Numbered from the stretch's first letter, positions 32,946 to 42,154 are shown. The stretch is DNA of 55,683 nucleotides from Deinococcus seoulensis (GCF_014648115.1 NZ_BMQM01000024.1:1-55683), one strand, 5' to 3'. Notes: a model not told the origin generated them from the letters alone. A program made the numbers and translations.

Positions 32946-34139
32946 TCAGCCTACGCCGCCCCCACGCACCACGAGTCCCAGTTCGCCCGCCCAGGCGGCC
33001 ACGTCGTCGCCACGGATGGCGGCGGCCATCAGGCCCGGAAAGTGGTCGGGCGTGCACGCGAACGCCGGGATGCCCATCGCCGCGAAGGCACGCGCCACGC
33101 CGTGATCGTAACTGGGCGCGCCGTCGTCCGACAGGGCCAGCAGCGCGATGACGTTCACGCCGGACTCCTTGAGGGTGCGGGTGCGGGCCAGCATCTCGCG
33201 TTCGTCGCCGCCCTCGAACAGGTCACTGATGAGGACCATGACGGTCTGCTCGGGCCGCCGGATGACCCCCTGGCAGTACGCGAGCGCCCGGTTGATATCG
33301 GTGCCGCCGCCCAGCTGAATGCCGTACAGGACATCCACCGGATCATCCAGGTGCTCGCTGAGATCCGCGACCTCCGTATCGAACACCACCACGCGCGTAC
33401 TGACGGCCGGCAGGCTGGCCAGCACCGCGCCGAACACCCCGGCGTACACGACGCTGCTCGCCATGCTGCCCGACTGGTCCAGGCACAGCACGATGTCCCG
33501 CAGGCTGCGGCGCCGGCGGCCCATGCCGACCAGCCGCTCGGGAATGACGGTGTTCCGGTCCGGCTGGTAGGACTTCAGGTTCGCGCGGATCGTCCGGTCC
33601 CAGTCGATCTCGGCCGGGCGGGGCCGGAAGTTCCGCTGCGCGCGGTTCAGGCTGCCGGTCACGGCGGCGCGCGTGGGTTCCTCCAGGCGGCGCGTCAGGT
33701 CATCCACGACGCGGCGCACCACGGCGCGGGCGGCGTCCTTCGCCTGCCCGGGCATCACGCCCTTCAGGGACAGCAGCGTTCCCACGAGGTTCACGTCCGG
33801 TTCCACGCCGTCCAGCATCTCGGGTTCGAACAGCAGTTGCTGCAGGTCCAGGCGTTCGATGGCGTCGCCCTGCAAGACACGCACCACGTCCGCCGGGAAG
33901 AACTCGCGCAGGTCCGCCAGCCAGCGCGCGACCTTAGGGGCGCTCGCGCCCAGCCCGCCCCGGCGCGCACCGGGGTCCGCGTCGTACAGGCCAGACAGGG
34001 CGTCGTCCATCCGGCGGTCCAGGCTGCCCAGACTGACCGGCGCGCCCTCGCCGGGGCCGCCCGCCAGCCCGTCGGCGTCTCCCCCGCCCAGCACCAGCCG
34101 CCAGCGGCGCCGCCTTTCCGTGTCTCCCGTGTCCGTCAT
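32946..34139 (-). CDS. VWA domain protein of the MoxR/DUF5682 system
   Basis: A 397-aa protein. The C-terminal half is a von Willebrand A domain with an intact MIDAS: DQSGS (221-225 in VLCLDQSGSMASS), a Thr in LGGGTDINRAL and an Asp in LISDLFEGGDE. The N-terminal half is helical and charged with no recognised fold. VWA proteins paired with MoxR ATPases often act as metal-dependent adaptors or substrate selectors. GGAGG precedes the ATG. It is 101 bp downstream of the deacetylase gene across a repeat-bearing spacer. Confidence 0.92.
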   Translation of the reverse strand: MTDTGDTERRRRWRLVLGGGDADGLAGGPGEGAPVSLGSLDRRMDDALSGLYDADPGARRGGLGASAPKVARWLADLREFFPADVVRVLQGDAIERLDLQQLLFEPEMLDGVEPDVNLVGTLLSLKGVMPGQAKDAARAVVRRVVDDLTRRLEEPTRAAVTGSLNRAQRNFRPRPAEIDWDRTIRANLKSYQPDRNTVIPERLVGMGRRRRSLRDIVLCLDQSGSMASSVVYAGVFGAVLASLPAVSTRVVVFDTEVADLSEHLDDPVDVLYGIQLGGGTDINRALAYCQGVIRRPEQTVMVLISDLFEGGDEREMLARTRTLKESGVNVIALLALSDDGAPSYDHGVARAFAAMGIPAFACTPDHFPGLMAAAIRGDDVAAWAGELGLVVRGGGVG

Positions 34140-34161
34140 GTGTTTCCGCCTCCTTTGCCCC

Positions 34162-34218
34162 TGCGTTCCTGGTCCCTCTGCGTTCCCGGTGTCCTGCGTT
34201 CACGGTGTCCTGCGTCCG
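34162..34218. repeat. Tandem 16-bp repeats between deacetylase and VWA genes
   Basis: TGCGTTCCCGGTGTCC (34179-34194) and TGCGTTCACGGTGTCC (34195-34210) are adjacent, with degraded partial units on both sides. They fill much of the only large gap inside this operon. Confidence 0.7.
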
Positions 34219-34240
34219 CAGGCATGCGCTCTGCGCAGGC

Positions 34241-35857
34241 TTACCAGACGGACGTGAACTTAACCCCGAAGCGCCGCTCGCCGCTCGCGTCGCCGCTCAG
34301 CTCGGCGGTCACCGCGTAACTGCCGACCCGGTACTCGGCTTCCGCGAACGGGCCGGGCTTCTCTCCCCAGCGGTACCCGCCGCCCAGCCGCAGCGGACGG
34401 CCCTCCCCGCTCTGCCAGGGCACGGCGGCCCGCAGGCCCAGCTGCGTGCCCGCAGCGTCGTGCGCGGCCGTGACCACCCAGTAGTCCGCCGGGATGAACG
34501 TGCCGCCCCAGCCCCACTGCCACTCGTCCCGCAGGCGGCTGGCGCGTCCCCACAGTTCGCCGTACCCGCCCAGCGCGACCGCGCCGCCCAGCAACGGACC
34601 GCTGCTGTCCAGTCCGGCAGCCAGCGTGAACGGCGACACGTTGAGCGCCACGCCCGCCCCGGTATACGCGCCGTTCTCCGGGCCGACGCCACGCCGGGCC
34701 GCCACGTTCACGCTCCAGGCTCCTTCGCGCCACGCCAGCCGGGTTTCCCGCTCGCCGCGCCACGCGGCGCTGATCAGCCCGTTCCCGAGCAACTCGTAGT
34801 GCGCCGGGTTCCAGGTCAGGGGCGGCCGGGTGGCCGGATGCTCGCCGCGCACGCCGTCCAGTGCGGGCGCCGTGACACCCATCAGCAGCAGCGGCGCGCG
34901 GGCGTCCAGGCCCCAGCGGACCCGCATGGGCAGCAGCGAGTCGTCCCAGGGAGTGATGGCGGGCGCCGGCAGGGCCATGGGGTCCGCGCGGCCCAGCGTC
35001 GGCGGGCCGCCCGCCACGCCGCACTGCAACCCCTGACGGCGGGCCTCGCGCCGCACCCGCGCGTCCTGGCGGTTCAGGGGGTACGCCACGCAGCGGGGCG
35101 CGGCGTCACCGGTCTCCTGGTCCGGCGCGGCCAGTTCACGCCGCAGACCGGCGGGACTCAGGTCCGCGAGGGCCGCGTGCGCGTGGGTGTGCGCGCCGAT
35201 CTCCCACCCGGCCGCGCGGAGTTCCTGCACCTGCGCGGCGCTGAGAGAGCCGGGCTGCCCCACCCGCGACCAGATGACGTACGCCGTGCCGGGCACCCCC
35301 TGGGCGCGCAGCACCGGGAGTGCCAGCCGGTACACGCTCTCGAACCCGTCGTCGAACTGAATGACCGCCACCCGCTCACTGGCGGGCGCGCGGGCCGCCT
35401 CGCTGGCCGTCACGAAGCGGTACCCCATGCGGCGCAGCGTCTCGATCCGGCGGTTCAGGGCGTCCGGGTCGATGCCCAGCGACGCCCCGCCACTCGCCCC
35501 CACCTGATGGTAGACCAGCACCACCGGAGCCGCCTGCGCCGCGCCCGGCAGGGCTGCACCCAGCGCCGCCGCCACCAGACCCACCCCCACCCGCAGGCGG
35601 GTCAGGGAGCGCCCCGCCGATCCACGGATTCCGGGCAGGCGAGGCGGCAGCGGGCAGGTCGGGCGGGCGGGGGGCGCGGCAGTGGTTAGAGCATCGGTGG
35701 TTGGCGCAGCGGTGGTTGGAGCGGCAGTGGTTGGCGTGGTGGGGGCCGGCAGGATCGACATGGAATTCCACAGTAGCGACCGCCACACAGGGCCGCCAGC
35801 GACAATGAGGCGCGCCGCCCTCAGTGGCCCAGGCAGACCCGACAGGGTCCGGGTCAT
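34241..35857 (-). CDS. Polysaccharide deacetylase-type protein with C-terminal beta-rich domain
   Basis: The catalytic NodB-like region shows VVLVYHQVG, FDDGFESVYRL (metal Asp pair) and GAHTHAHAAL (HxxxH metal site), so it should deacetylate a cell-surface or wall glycan. After about residue 350 a beta-rich 190-residue region ends in GVKFTSVW and resembles outer-membrane or barrel-like sequence. The ATG at 35857 overlaps the DUF5682 stop (ATGA), giving 538 aa; an alternative ATG at 35761 gives 506 aa. With either start, the signal-like stretch VGVGLVAAALGAALPGAAQA lies well inside, after a PTT-rich repeat. The true start is therefore unsettled. Confidence 0.82.
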   Translation of the reverse strand: MTRTLSGLPGPLRAARLIVAGGPVWRSLLWNSMSILPAPTTPTTAAPTTAAPTTDALTTAAPPARPTCPLPPRLPGIRGSAGRSLTRLRVGVGLVAAALGAALPGAAQAAPVVLVYHQVGASGGASLGIDPDALNRRIETLRRMGYRFVTASEAARAPASERVAVIQFDDGFESVYRLALPVLRAQGVPGTAYVIWSRVGQPGSLSAAQVQELRAAGWEIGAHTHAHAALADLSPAGLRRELAAPDQETGDAAPRCVAYPLNRQDARVRREARRQGLQCGVAGGPPTLGRADPMALPAPAITPWDDSLLPMRVRWGLDARAPLLLMGVTAPALDGVRGEHPATRPPLTWNPAHYELLGNGLISAAWRGERETRLAWREGAWSVNVAARRGVGPENGAYTGAGVALNVSPFTLAAGLDSSGPLLGGAVALGGYGELWGRASRLRDEWQWGWGGTFIPADYWVVTAAHDAAGTQLGLRAAVPWQSGEGRPLRLGGGYRWGEKPGPFAEAEYRVGSYAVTAELSGDASGERRFGVKFTSVW

Positions 35858-38040
35858 GCCGTCACCCCCAGCAGGCGCAGGACCACGGGCACGACCCGCA
35901 GCGCCCGTTCCCCGTTCAGTTCGCGTGCCGCGCCCCGCACCGTGCGCCCGCCGCGCAGGGACTCGCCAATGGCGCGGCGTTCGGGTTTCTCGAAACGGGA
36001 GAACACCCGCCGCAGCAGCGGCAGCGTCCCCTGGAACGCGGGCGCGTCCAGGCCGGTCAGCCAGTCGTCCAGCAGGGCCAGCAGCGCCGGGTCGTGGATC
36101 AGGAGGGCGCCGCTGTCGCCCAGGAAACCGTCCAGCCACGCCGTGATCCCGGTCGGCGCGCCCGCTCCCAGCGCCAGCCCCAGGCGGCGCTGCACCTCCG
36201 CGCCGTCCAGCACGGACGCGTCCCGCAGGCGGCGCACGGCATCCCCGTGCAGCAGCGGGGGCGTGTCGTCCCGGCCCGCGAGGCGATCCAGGGCCGCGTG
36301 CCAGCCGGTCAGGGCGTCCGGGTCGCCCATTAACCGCACCGCCGCGTCCGCGCCGCTCACGTGGCCGCGCAGCAGCTCTGCCGCGTCGTCCGCGATTCCG
36401 ACCGCCGCCAGCGGCAGACCCACGCCCGCCCGCGTGAGCAGCGTCCGGAACGTCGCCCCGGCCAGGGCGTTCGATTCGCCCTCCCGGCCGCGCACGTCCC
36501 CGTACCGCGCCAGTCGCGCCAGGGGCGGCAGAGCTTCGAGCAGATCACTCACGTCCGCGTTCCCGGCTGCCCGCGCGTCCAGCGCCGCCAGCGCCACCGG
36601 CAGCGCGCCCTCCAGATCCGCGTAGCGCACGGCCTCCAGCAGCGTCGTGAGTTCCGTCAGGGTGCCCGCGTTCCGGGCGGCGTCGGTCGCCACGGCCGTC
36701 GCGGCGTCCTGCACGGTCTGTCCGCTGCGGCTCGCCTCGACCAGCCGCACACTGAACTCCGGCTTCCAGGCCAGCGCCCACGCCTCCTTGAACGTGCCGC
36801 GCCCGCCCGCGTACCGCTCGGCCGCCCACGGCACGCCCAGCAGGTTCAGGCGGTGAAACAGCACCGAGCGGGCCAGATCGTTGTCCGTCCGCAGGTCCAG
36901 CGTCAGCTCCATCTGCTCGGGCTGCACCTTCAGCCGGAGCCGCTTCTGGAGTTTTGCCAGATCCTGCGCCAGCGGCACGGTCGGCACGCCGTCCGGCACC
37001 TCACCCAGCGCCTCGCCGACCACCAGTTGCCGCTCGATCAGGCGCAGCGGCAGGTCACTGTCCCAGCCGAACACGCTCAGGGCCGCCTCGTTCAGCTCAT
37101 CCAGGCCCGGCAACGCCCGCCCGCGCAGGGCCGCCAGGGTGTTCGCCAGCCGCGTCGCCTCGATCACGGACGCGCTGCTCGCCTCCAGCCGCTGTTCGCG
37201 CAGCAGCCGCGCCACCCGCGCGAACCAGCGTTCCGTCACGTCGCGCCGCGTCGTGAACAGGTGATGGTAGTACCCCGGCGACCGCACGCCCGCCCCGTAC
37301 CCGCTGCCCGTGCTGAGGCGACCGTGCGTCCACGGCACCCAGGTCAGCGTGACCTTCGCCTTCGGCAGGCCCTTCAGGATCGCCGCGTCGTCCTTCGCCT
37401 TGAAGGCTTGTACGTCCAGCGCGGGTGCATGCCACGCGCCGCACACCACCGCCACCCGCCCCGCCCCGCCCTTCACGGCCGCGCGGATCGCCTGCCGCAT
37501 CCACGCCTCACGCGCCGCCTCCCGGCCCGACGCCGCCGGAGCGTCCGCCCGCACGGCCCGCATCGCCTCGTTCACGGCCTCGAACACGTCGAAATCATCG
37601 CCGCGCGCCTCGACCAGCGTCTCCCACCACCGCTCGAAATCCGCGTACCCGGCCGCCTCCGCCAGCACCCGGAGCGGATCGCTGTGCAGATCATCCGCCT
37701 CGTCACCTTCGCGCTCGCCTGCCAGCGATACCGATGCCGGAAGGTCCATGAACCGCGCCGCCGCCCCGGCCCGCGCCGCCCAGCGGAACGCCACGAACTC
37801 CGGACTGAACGCCGCAAACGGCCAGAATGAGGCCCGCGCCGGATCGTCGTTCACGTAGCCCAGCAGCGCCACGGGCGGCTTCATGTCCTCCAGCGCCAGG
37901 AACGGCAGCACGGAATCCGCATCGGACGGCCCCTCGACCAGCACCACGTCCGGATTGAGCTGCGACAGCGCGTGCTCCAGCGACCGCGCACTGCCGGGGC
38001 CGTGATGACGGATGGGGAAAATGGAGATCAATGATGTCAC
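35854..38040 (-). CDS. DUF5682 family protein
   Basis: A 728-aa protein and probable enzymatic centre of the MoxR-VWA locus. N-terminal motifs are RHHGPGSARS (His12, His13), DVVLVEGPSD (Glu36) and VVCGAWHAP (GAWH 201-204). The spaced His-Glu-GxxH layout recalls the TraB/Tiki/EreA hydrolase superfamily, an inference from motifs only. The long C-terminal half is helical, likely repeat-like. Start is GTG at 38038-38040, with GAGG upstream. It is 9 bp after the YwqG gene and overlaps the deacetylase start. Confidence 0.88.
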   Translation of the reverse strand: MTSLISIFPIRHHGPGSARSLEHALSQLNPDVVLVEGPSDADSVLPFLALEDMKPPVALLGYVNDDPARASFWPFAAFSPEFVAFRWAARAGAAARFMDLPASVSLAGEREGDEADDLHSDPLRVLAEAAGYADFERWWETLVEARGDDFDVFEAVNEAMRAVRADAPAASGREAAREAWMRQAIRAAVKGGAGRVAVVCGAWHAPALDVQAFKAKDDAAILKGLPKAKVTLTWVPWTHGRLSTGSGYGAGVRSPGYYHHLFTTRRDVTERWFARVARLLREQRLEASSASVIEATRLANTLAALRGRALPGLDELNEAALSVFGWDSDLPLRLIERQLVVGEALGEVPDGVPTVPLAQDLAKLQKRLRLKVQPEQMELTLDLRTDNDLARSVLFHRLNLLGVPWAAERYAGGRGTFKEAWALAWKPEFSVRLVEASRSGQTVQDAATAVATDAARNAGTLTELTTLLEAVRYADLEGALPVALAALDARAAGNADVSDLLEALPPLARLARYGDVRGREGESNALAGATFRTLLTRAGVGLPLAAVGIADDAAELLRGHVSGADAAVRLMGDPDALTGWHAALDRLAGRDDTPPLLHGDAVRRLRDASVLDGAEVQRRLGLALGAGAPTGITAWLDGFLGDSGALLIHDPALLALLDDWLTGLDAPAFQGTLPLLRRVFSRFEKPERRAIGESLRGGRTVRGAARELNGERALRVVPVVLRLLGVTA

Positions 38041-38049
38041 GGTCAGACC

Positions 38050-38805
38050 TCAGTAGAACTGGCAGGACGCGAACCATTCGTCCGTACCAGTTCGCTTTCC
38101 GACGTAAAGCGTGCCGTTGTCTGCCCACATCAATTGCGCTTTCTCCTCGCTGTTAATCTGAAGCACGAAGGGAGGATTATCGCCCCGCTGCCCGCCATCT
38201 ACTGTTTGTGTGGCGCTGACGAACTCGACCTCGTGCTGGATTGTCGAGGCGAATCCGCCCACCTTGCTTCGAGCAACGTTGAAGCCGTGGATTTCCTCAG
38301 GAAGGTCATCCTCAAGGCTAAGTCCGTCCGGCAATTTGAGTTGCGCGTCGTCATATGCGGGGTAGTCGGTGATCAGTTGCCACTGGCATTCAAACCCTCG
38401 CATCCAGTGCCAGGGCTGCTGTGGAGGCTCCACCGGGATCAGGTCGGCCACAGTCGGGTAGGCCCTGAGTGTCCAACTTCCCGGCATGAAACGCCGCTGT
38501 ATGCAGTCCTCTGCCACGAAAAGAGTCAGGAGGGCGTATTGCTTCAGTTCATCTGGGAGGTAAGGGGCCTCCGTCAGGTTGAGTTGCGCGATGAACTGCA
38601 TGGGACGCTCCTGTGTGTCCAGGGGCCAAGTCTCGTGTGGCCGCATGACTGGAATCAATCCAATGTGTGAGGCCAGTGGTCTGCGGGTTGGCATGAATCC
38701 CCCAACTTGCAGGACGCTGGCTGGTCGAGCGTTCAGACGTCTGAACTCCTCGAGAAATTGCTCGACTTCCTCTTCCGACCATTCCCGGTCGTCCATGTCC
38801 GTCAT
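38050..38805 (-). CDS. YwqG-like (DUF1963) protein
   Basis: A 251-aa protein with YwqG-family features: HIGLIPVMRPHETWPLDTQE then RPMQFIAQLNLTEAPYLPDE, a Trp-rich centre (PQQPWHWMRGFECQW), and KVGGFASTIQHEVEF plus FVLQINSEEKAQLMWADNG near the end. YwqG proteins often occur near polymorphic toxins or as solitary immunity-like genes; their role is unknown. Its G+C (36 and 32 of 60 in two sampled lines) is lower than its neighbours, suggesting later insertion. Its ATG directly abuts the MoxR stop (TGA then ATG), so it is cotranscribed. Confidence 0.85.
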   Translation of the reverse strand: MTDMDDREWSEEEVEQFLEEFRRLNARPASVLQVGGFMPTRRPLASHIGLIPVMRPHETWPLDTQERPMQFIAQLNLTEAPYLPDELKQYALLTLFVAEDCIQRRFMPGSWTLRAYPTVADLIPVEPPQQPWHWMRGFECQWQLITDYPAYDDAQLKLPDGLSLEDDLPEEIHGFNVARSKVGGFASTIQHEVEFVSATQTVDGGQRGDNPPFVLQINSEEKAQLMWADNGTLYVGKRTGTDEWFASCQFY

Positions 38806-39897
38806 TCAGCTCACCGCCCGGCAGGCTTTATAGAAGTCTTTCCAGTCGTCGCGTTTCTTCGCCACAGTTTCGAGGTACTCGCGCCAGATGACGCTGTCCT
38901 GCACGGGGTCTTTCACGACGGCCCCCACGAGGCTGGCGGCGACGTCGTGGGCGGTCAGGTGCCCGTTACCGAAGTGCGCGGCGAGGCTCAGGCCGTGGTT
39001 CACGACGCTGATCGCCTCGGCGGTGCTGAGGCTGCCGCTGGGGCTCTTGAGTTTCGTCTTGCCGTCCTCGGTGGCTCCGGCGCGCAGTTCGCGGAACACG
39101 GTGACGATCCGGCGCACTTCCTCCAGCGCGGGCGGCTGGGCGGGAATGTGGAGGTTGGTGGCAAGTTGCGCGACGCGGCGGGTGACGATGCTGACCTCGT
39201 CGTCCAGGCTGTCCGGCACGGGGAGGATGACCGTGTTGAAGCGGCGTTTCAGAGCGCTGCTCAGGTCGTTCACGCCCTTGTCGCGGTTGTTGGCGGTGGC
39301 GATCAGATTGAAGCCCTGCACGGCCTGCACCTCGGCGTTCAGTTCCGGGATGGGCAGCGTCTTCTCGGACAGGATGGTGATGAGGGTGTCCTGCACGTCG
39401 CTCTGCACGCGCGTCAGTTCTTCCAGGCGGGCGATCTTCCCGGTGCGCATGGCACGCACGATGGGACTCTCGACCAGGGCGGCCTCGCTGGGACCCTCGG
39501 CGAGCAGGCGGGCGTAGTTCCAGCCGTAGCGCACACTCTCCTCGCTGGTGCCGGCGGTGCCCTGCACGAGCAGGGTGCTGGTACCGCTGATCGCGGCGGC
39601 CAGGTGCTCGCTGACCCAGCTCTTGGCGGTGCCGGGCACGCCGATCAGCAGCAGGGCGCGGTCCGTGGCGAGCGTGGCGACGGCAATCTCCATCAGGCGG
39701 CGTTCCCCGACGTACTTGGGGGTAATCTCGGTGCCGTCTTTCAGCGTGCCGCCCATCAGGTACGTCAGGACGGCGTGCGGCGAGAGGTTCCAGCGGGGCG
39801 GGCGGGGCCGGTCGTCGTGCGCGGCCAGGGCTGACAGTTCGTGCGCGTAGGCCTGCTCGGCGTGCTGACGGAGGACGGTGGAATCAGGGGTGGTCAT
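38806..39897 (-). CDS. MoxR-type AAA+ ATPase
   Basis: A 363-aa protein with Walker A GVPGTAKS (86-93), a Walker B-like segment GKIARLEELTR (an Asp-to-Glu variation), sensor-1 NLIATANNRDKG, an arginine-finger region SSALKRRFNTV and a C-terminal lid. MoxR ATPases act as chaperone-like remodelers together with VWA proteins. Its start overlaps the stop of the upstream repeat gene (ATGA). It is the motor of the SWIM-DUF5691-DUF5682-VWA locus. Confidence 0.93.
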   Translation of the reverse strand: MTTPDSTVLRQHAEQAYAHELSALAAHDDRPRPPRWNLSPHAVLTYLMGGTLKDGTEITPKYVGERRLMEIAVATLATDRALLLIGVPGTAKSWVSEHLAAAISGTSTLLVQGTAGTSEESVRYGWNYARLLAEGPSEAALVESPIVRAMRTGKIARLEELTRVQSDVQDTLITILSEKTLPIPELNAEVQAVQGFNLIATANNRDKGVNDLSSALKRRFNTVILPVPDSLDDEVSIVTRRVAQLATNLHIPAQPPALEEVRRIVTVFRELRAGATEDGKTKLKSPSGSLSTAEAISVVNHGLSLAAHFGNGHLTAHDVAASLVGAVVKDPVQDSVIWREYLETVAKKRDDWKDFYKACRAVS

Positions 39898-40706
39898 GGG
39901 TGGGCTCCGGGATGGGCAATGTGTTGGGGGTTGCGGGTGGCGGCGCGGCGGACGTGCTCGTCGGGGTCGTCAAGCAGGGAACGTACGAGGTCAGGGTCGG
40001 TAGTGCGGGCAGCGATGACCCCGCGAATCCAGGGCGAAGGGTCGCGAGAGTGAAGGTTTTGCATGGCTTCCGAGGCGTACAAGATGACGTGTTCGCGGAT
40101 GACCGGGTCGTCGTTGGTGAGCAGAGCGTCGGCGGTGGCGGTCTGCTGTTCAGGGAGGAGGAGGTACAGGTGCCGCGCCAGGACATGACGGAAAGAAATG
40201 TGTGGAGAGGCGAGCCACGCCGCAAGTTCGTCGGGCGTGGGCAGCGGCGTGCTCTTCCAACGGATGAGGGTGAGTTCATGCTCCAGCCACGCGGTCTGCA
40301 CACCTGCATGGGGGTCGTGGGCCAGTTGGTAGTACCGGTTGAAGCTGAGCTGCGGATGGCCCAGGCAGGCCGCTCTCACGGTGTGATGATGGTGTCGCGC
40401 CAGTTTGTTGATGACTTCACCTGGAGTGCCCCGGTTACTTGCCAACGCCTTCAGAACATGGAAGCGCCGCTCTCTGGCCAGTTGTATCAGGGTTGCTGTG
40501 GGCGTTCGGGAATGTCCGGCAACATTACGGCGGGTGAATACATCTGCGTGACTGGCCAGTGTCTCCAAGACGGGAACTGGTGTGTGGTACTGCCGCGCAA
40601 TCAACCGGGCCAGAGTGACATCTGCGGCTGCAAGGTCATTCAATCTGGCTGGCGTCGCTTTCTGCGCTCGAATTTCCCGCCTGAGGAGTCTCAAGTCCAC
40701 CGTCAT
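39894..40706 (-). CDS. LRV/HEAT-like repeat protein
   Basis: A 270-aa protein of helical repeats of about 23-25 residues with the leucine-rich-variant look: TPVPVLETLASHADVFTRRN, TPTATLIQLARERRFHVLKA, TPGEVINKLARHHHHTVRAA, and LVRSLLDDPDEHVRRAATRN near the end. Such solenoids bind proteins. Both ends overlap neighbours by ATGA: its ATG (40704-40706) with the DUF5691 stop, and its stop with the MoxR start. G+C is lower than in flanking genes (35/60 sampled), so it may be an accessory, specificity-type component. The longer frame extending to 41858 is a shadow of DUF5691. Confidence 0.83.
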   Translation of the reverse strand: MTVDLRLLRREIRAQKATPARLNDLAAADVTLARLIARQYHTPVPVLETLASHADVFTRRNVAGHSRTPTATLIQLARERRFHVLKALASNRGTPGEVINKLARHHHHTVRAACLGHPQLSFNRYYQLAHDPHAGVQTAWLEHELTLIRWKSTPLPTPDELAAWLASPHISFRHVLARHLYLLLPEQQTATADALLTNDDPVIREHVILYASEAMQNLHSRDPSPWIRGVIAARTTDPDLVRSLLDDPDEHVRRAATRNPQHIAHPGAHP

Positions 40707-42154
40707 CCTCTCCCCTTGCCGAAGTCGGTCCAGAGTTGCTGCCTGAGGTCCAGGGTGGCCTGGAGCTTGTTCATGGTCTGGGGGGCCCATTCGGTGGCGT
40801 CGTCTGGCAGTGGGCCGGGGTGGGGGATGTGTGGGTGGGCGTGGGTGGCGGCGAGTTCCGCGAGTTGTTCCCAGCGGTAGGTGTGGGTGGCGTGGTGGCG
40901 GGTGGGGCAGGTGGCGTGCAGGGTGGTCAGGAGGTCGGCGCTCAGGTCGGGGGGCCAGGGGCCGGGTTGGGGGCCGAGGAGGGCCAGCAGGCGTTCCGGG
41001 TCGCGGTCTTGCAGGGCCTGCTTCTGCGCGGCGGCCAGCGTTTCGGGTGGTCCGATCTGGAGCAGGAAGGGGTGGGTGGGCAGGTCGTGCAGGAGCGCGG
41101 CGGCCAGTGCCGGATGGCTGGTGTTGACGGCGTTCTGCACCAGTGCGGGCAGGTGGTCGTGCTGCCGGGCGATGTTCACGAGCGTGGCGGGCGGGATGTT
41201 CAGTGCGGCCAGCAGGGCGTCCGGGTGGGTGTGTTCCAGCAGGTGCTCCAGCAGGGCCGCGGCGCTCAGGGCGTCCTTGCTGGTGGGGTCGGGCAGGCCG
41301 TCGCGGGTGGCGTGCTCGTCGGGGCCGGTGGGCCGGGTCAGGCGGCCGGGCAGACCGGGGTTTTCCAGGCTCACCAGGGCGGCGAACCGGGCGGCGTTGC
41401 GGGCGTTCTGGGCGCTGCGGCTCAGGCGGTGCAGGGTCATGCGGGCCAGGGTGCGTACGTCGTCGCTGCGGTCGGTGGTCAGGGCGTCCAGCAGCGGTTC
41501 GAGGGTGTGGTCGTCTGGGGCAAGGGTGTCGAGCAGGGCGATCAGGAGGCGTTTTCGGCTGGCGGCGCGTTCGCTGCTCAGGTGCTGGTTCAGGAGGTCG
41601 CGGGCGGCGTGCGGGTCGCGTTCGCGGACGCTGCGCCACAGGGTTTCGCGGCCCGCGTCGGTGGCGGTGTCCCAGGTGTCCTCGTCGGGGGGCATGAAGG
41701 ACCAGTCGGGGTTGAACTGCGCGAGCCAGCGGCCGCGTTCGCCCAGTACGGGGGTCAGCAGGTGGCGCAGGCGGCTGTCGTTCCGGGCGGCGTCGAGGAG
41801 TTCCGGCAGGTGGGCGGTGGGGACGCGCCATCCGGCGTGCGCGCAGAGGGTCAGCCATTCGCTCAGGAGGGGCGTGCCGAGGACCAGTGGCAGGTGCCGC
41901 GCGGCACGTTCCGGCGCTTCCGGCAGGGTGTCGGCGGGTGCGGGTGCGGGGGGCGCGTCGCTGGCGGGGTCGGGGGTGCGTCCGGCGGCGTGCGTCAGGG
42001 CGTGCAGGGCGGCGCGGGCCAGCAGGGTACCCTCGGCGTCCGGGCGGGTGATCTGCGCGGCGGCCTGTCCGGGGGCGTCCGTGCTGGGTGTGGGCAGGGT
42101 GCCGCGTGCGGTGCCGATCAGGGCCAGGGCCAGCAGGGCGTCGTGGTCGTTCAT
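40703..42154 (-). CDS. DUF5691 family protein
   Basis: A 483-aa protein starting MNDHDALLALALIGTARG, a typical DUF5691 N-terminus. The body is Ala/Leu-rich, all-helical and repeat-like (HEAT-like around RSDDVRTLARMTLHRLSRSA), probably a scaffold. The last 60 residues are His-rich (HATHTYRWEQLAELAATHAH). Its ATG overlaps the SWIM gene stop (ATGA), and its stop overlaps the LRV gene start. The family is known to co-occur with SWIM, MoxR, DUF5682 and VWA genes; its biochemical role is unknown. Confidence 0.85.
   Translation of the reverse strand: MNDHDALLALALIGTARGTLPTPSTDAPGQAAAQITRPDAEGTLLARAALHALTHAAGRTPDPASDAPPAPAPADTLPEAPERAARHLPLVLGTPLLSEWLTLCAHAGWRVPTAHLPELLDAARNDSRLRHLLTPVLGERGRWLAQFNPDWSFMPPDEDTWDTATDAGRETLWRSVRERDPHAARDLLNQHLSSERAASRKRLLIALLDTLAPDDHTLEPLLDALTTDRSDDVRTLARMTLHRLSRSAQNARNAARFAALVSLENPGLPGRLTRPTGPDEHATRDGLPDPTSKDALSAAALLEHLLEHTHPDALLAALNIPPATLVNIARQHDHLPALVQNAVNTSHPALAAALLHDLPTHPFLLQIGPPETLAAAQKQALQDRDPERLLALLGPQPGPWPPDLSADLLTTLHATCPTRHHATHTYRWEQLAELAATHAHPHIPHPGPLPDDATEWAPQTMNKLQATLDLRQQLWTDFGKGRG

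Noticed and set aside
34241..36139. Extending the deacetylase to a 632-aa protein
   Set aside because: The added N-terminal part lies wholly inside DUF5682 coding sequence; the ATGA overlap at 35857 gives a natural start.
39894..41858. Extending the LRV protein to 654 aa
   Set aside because: The extension is Arg/Pro-rich shadow sequence of DUF5691; the ATG at 40706 has a ribosome site and an ATGA overlap.
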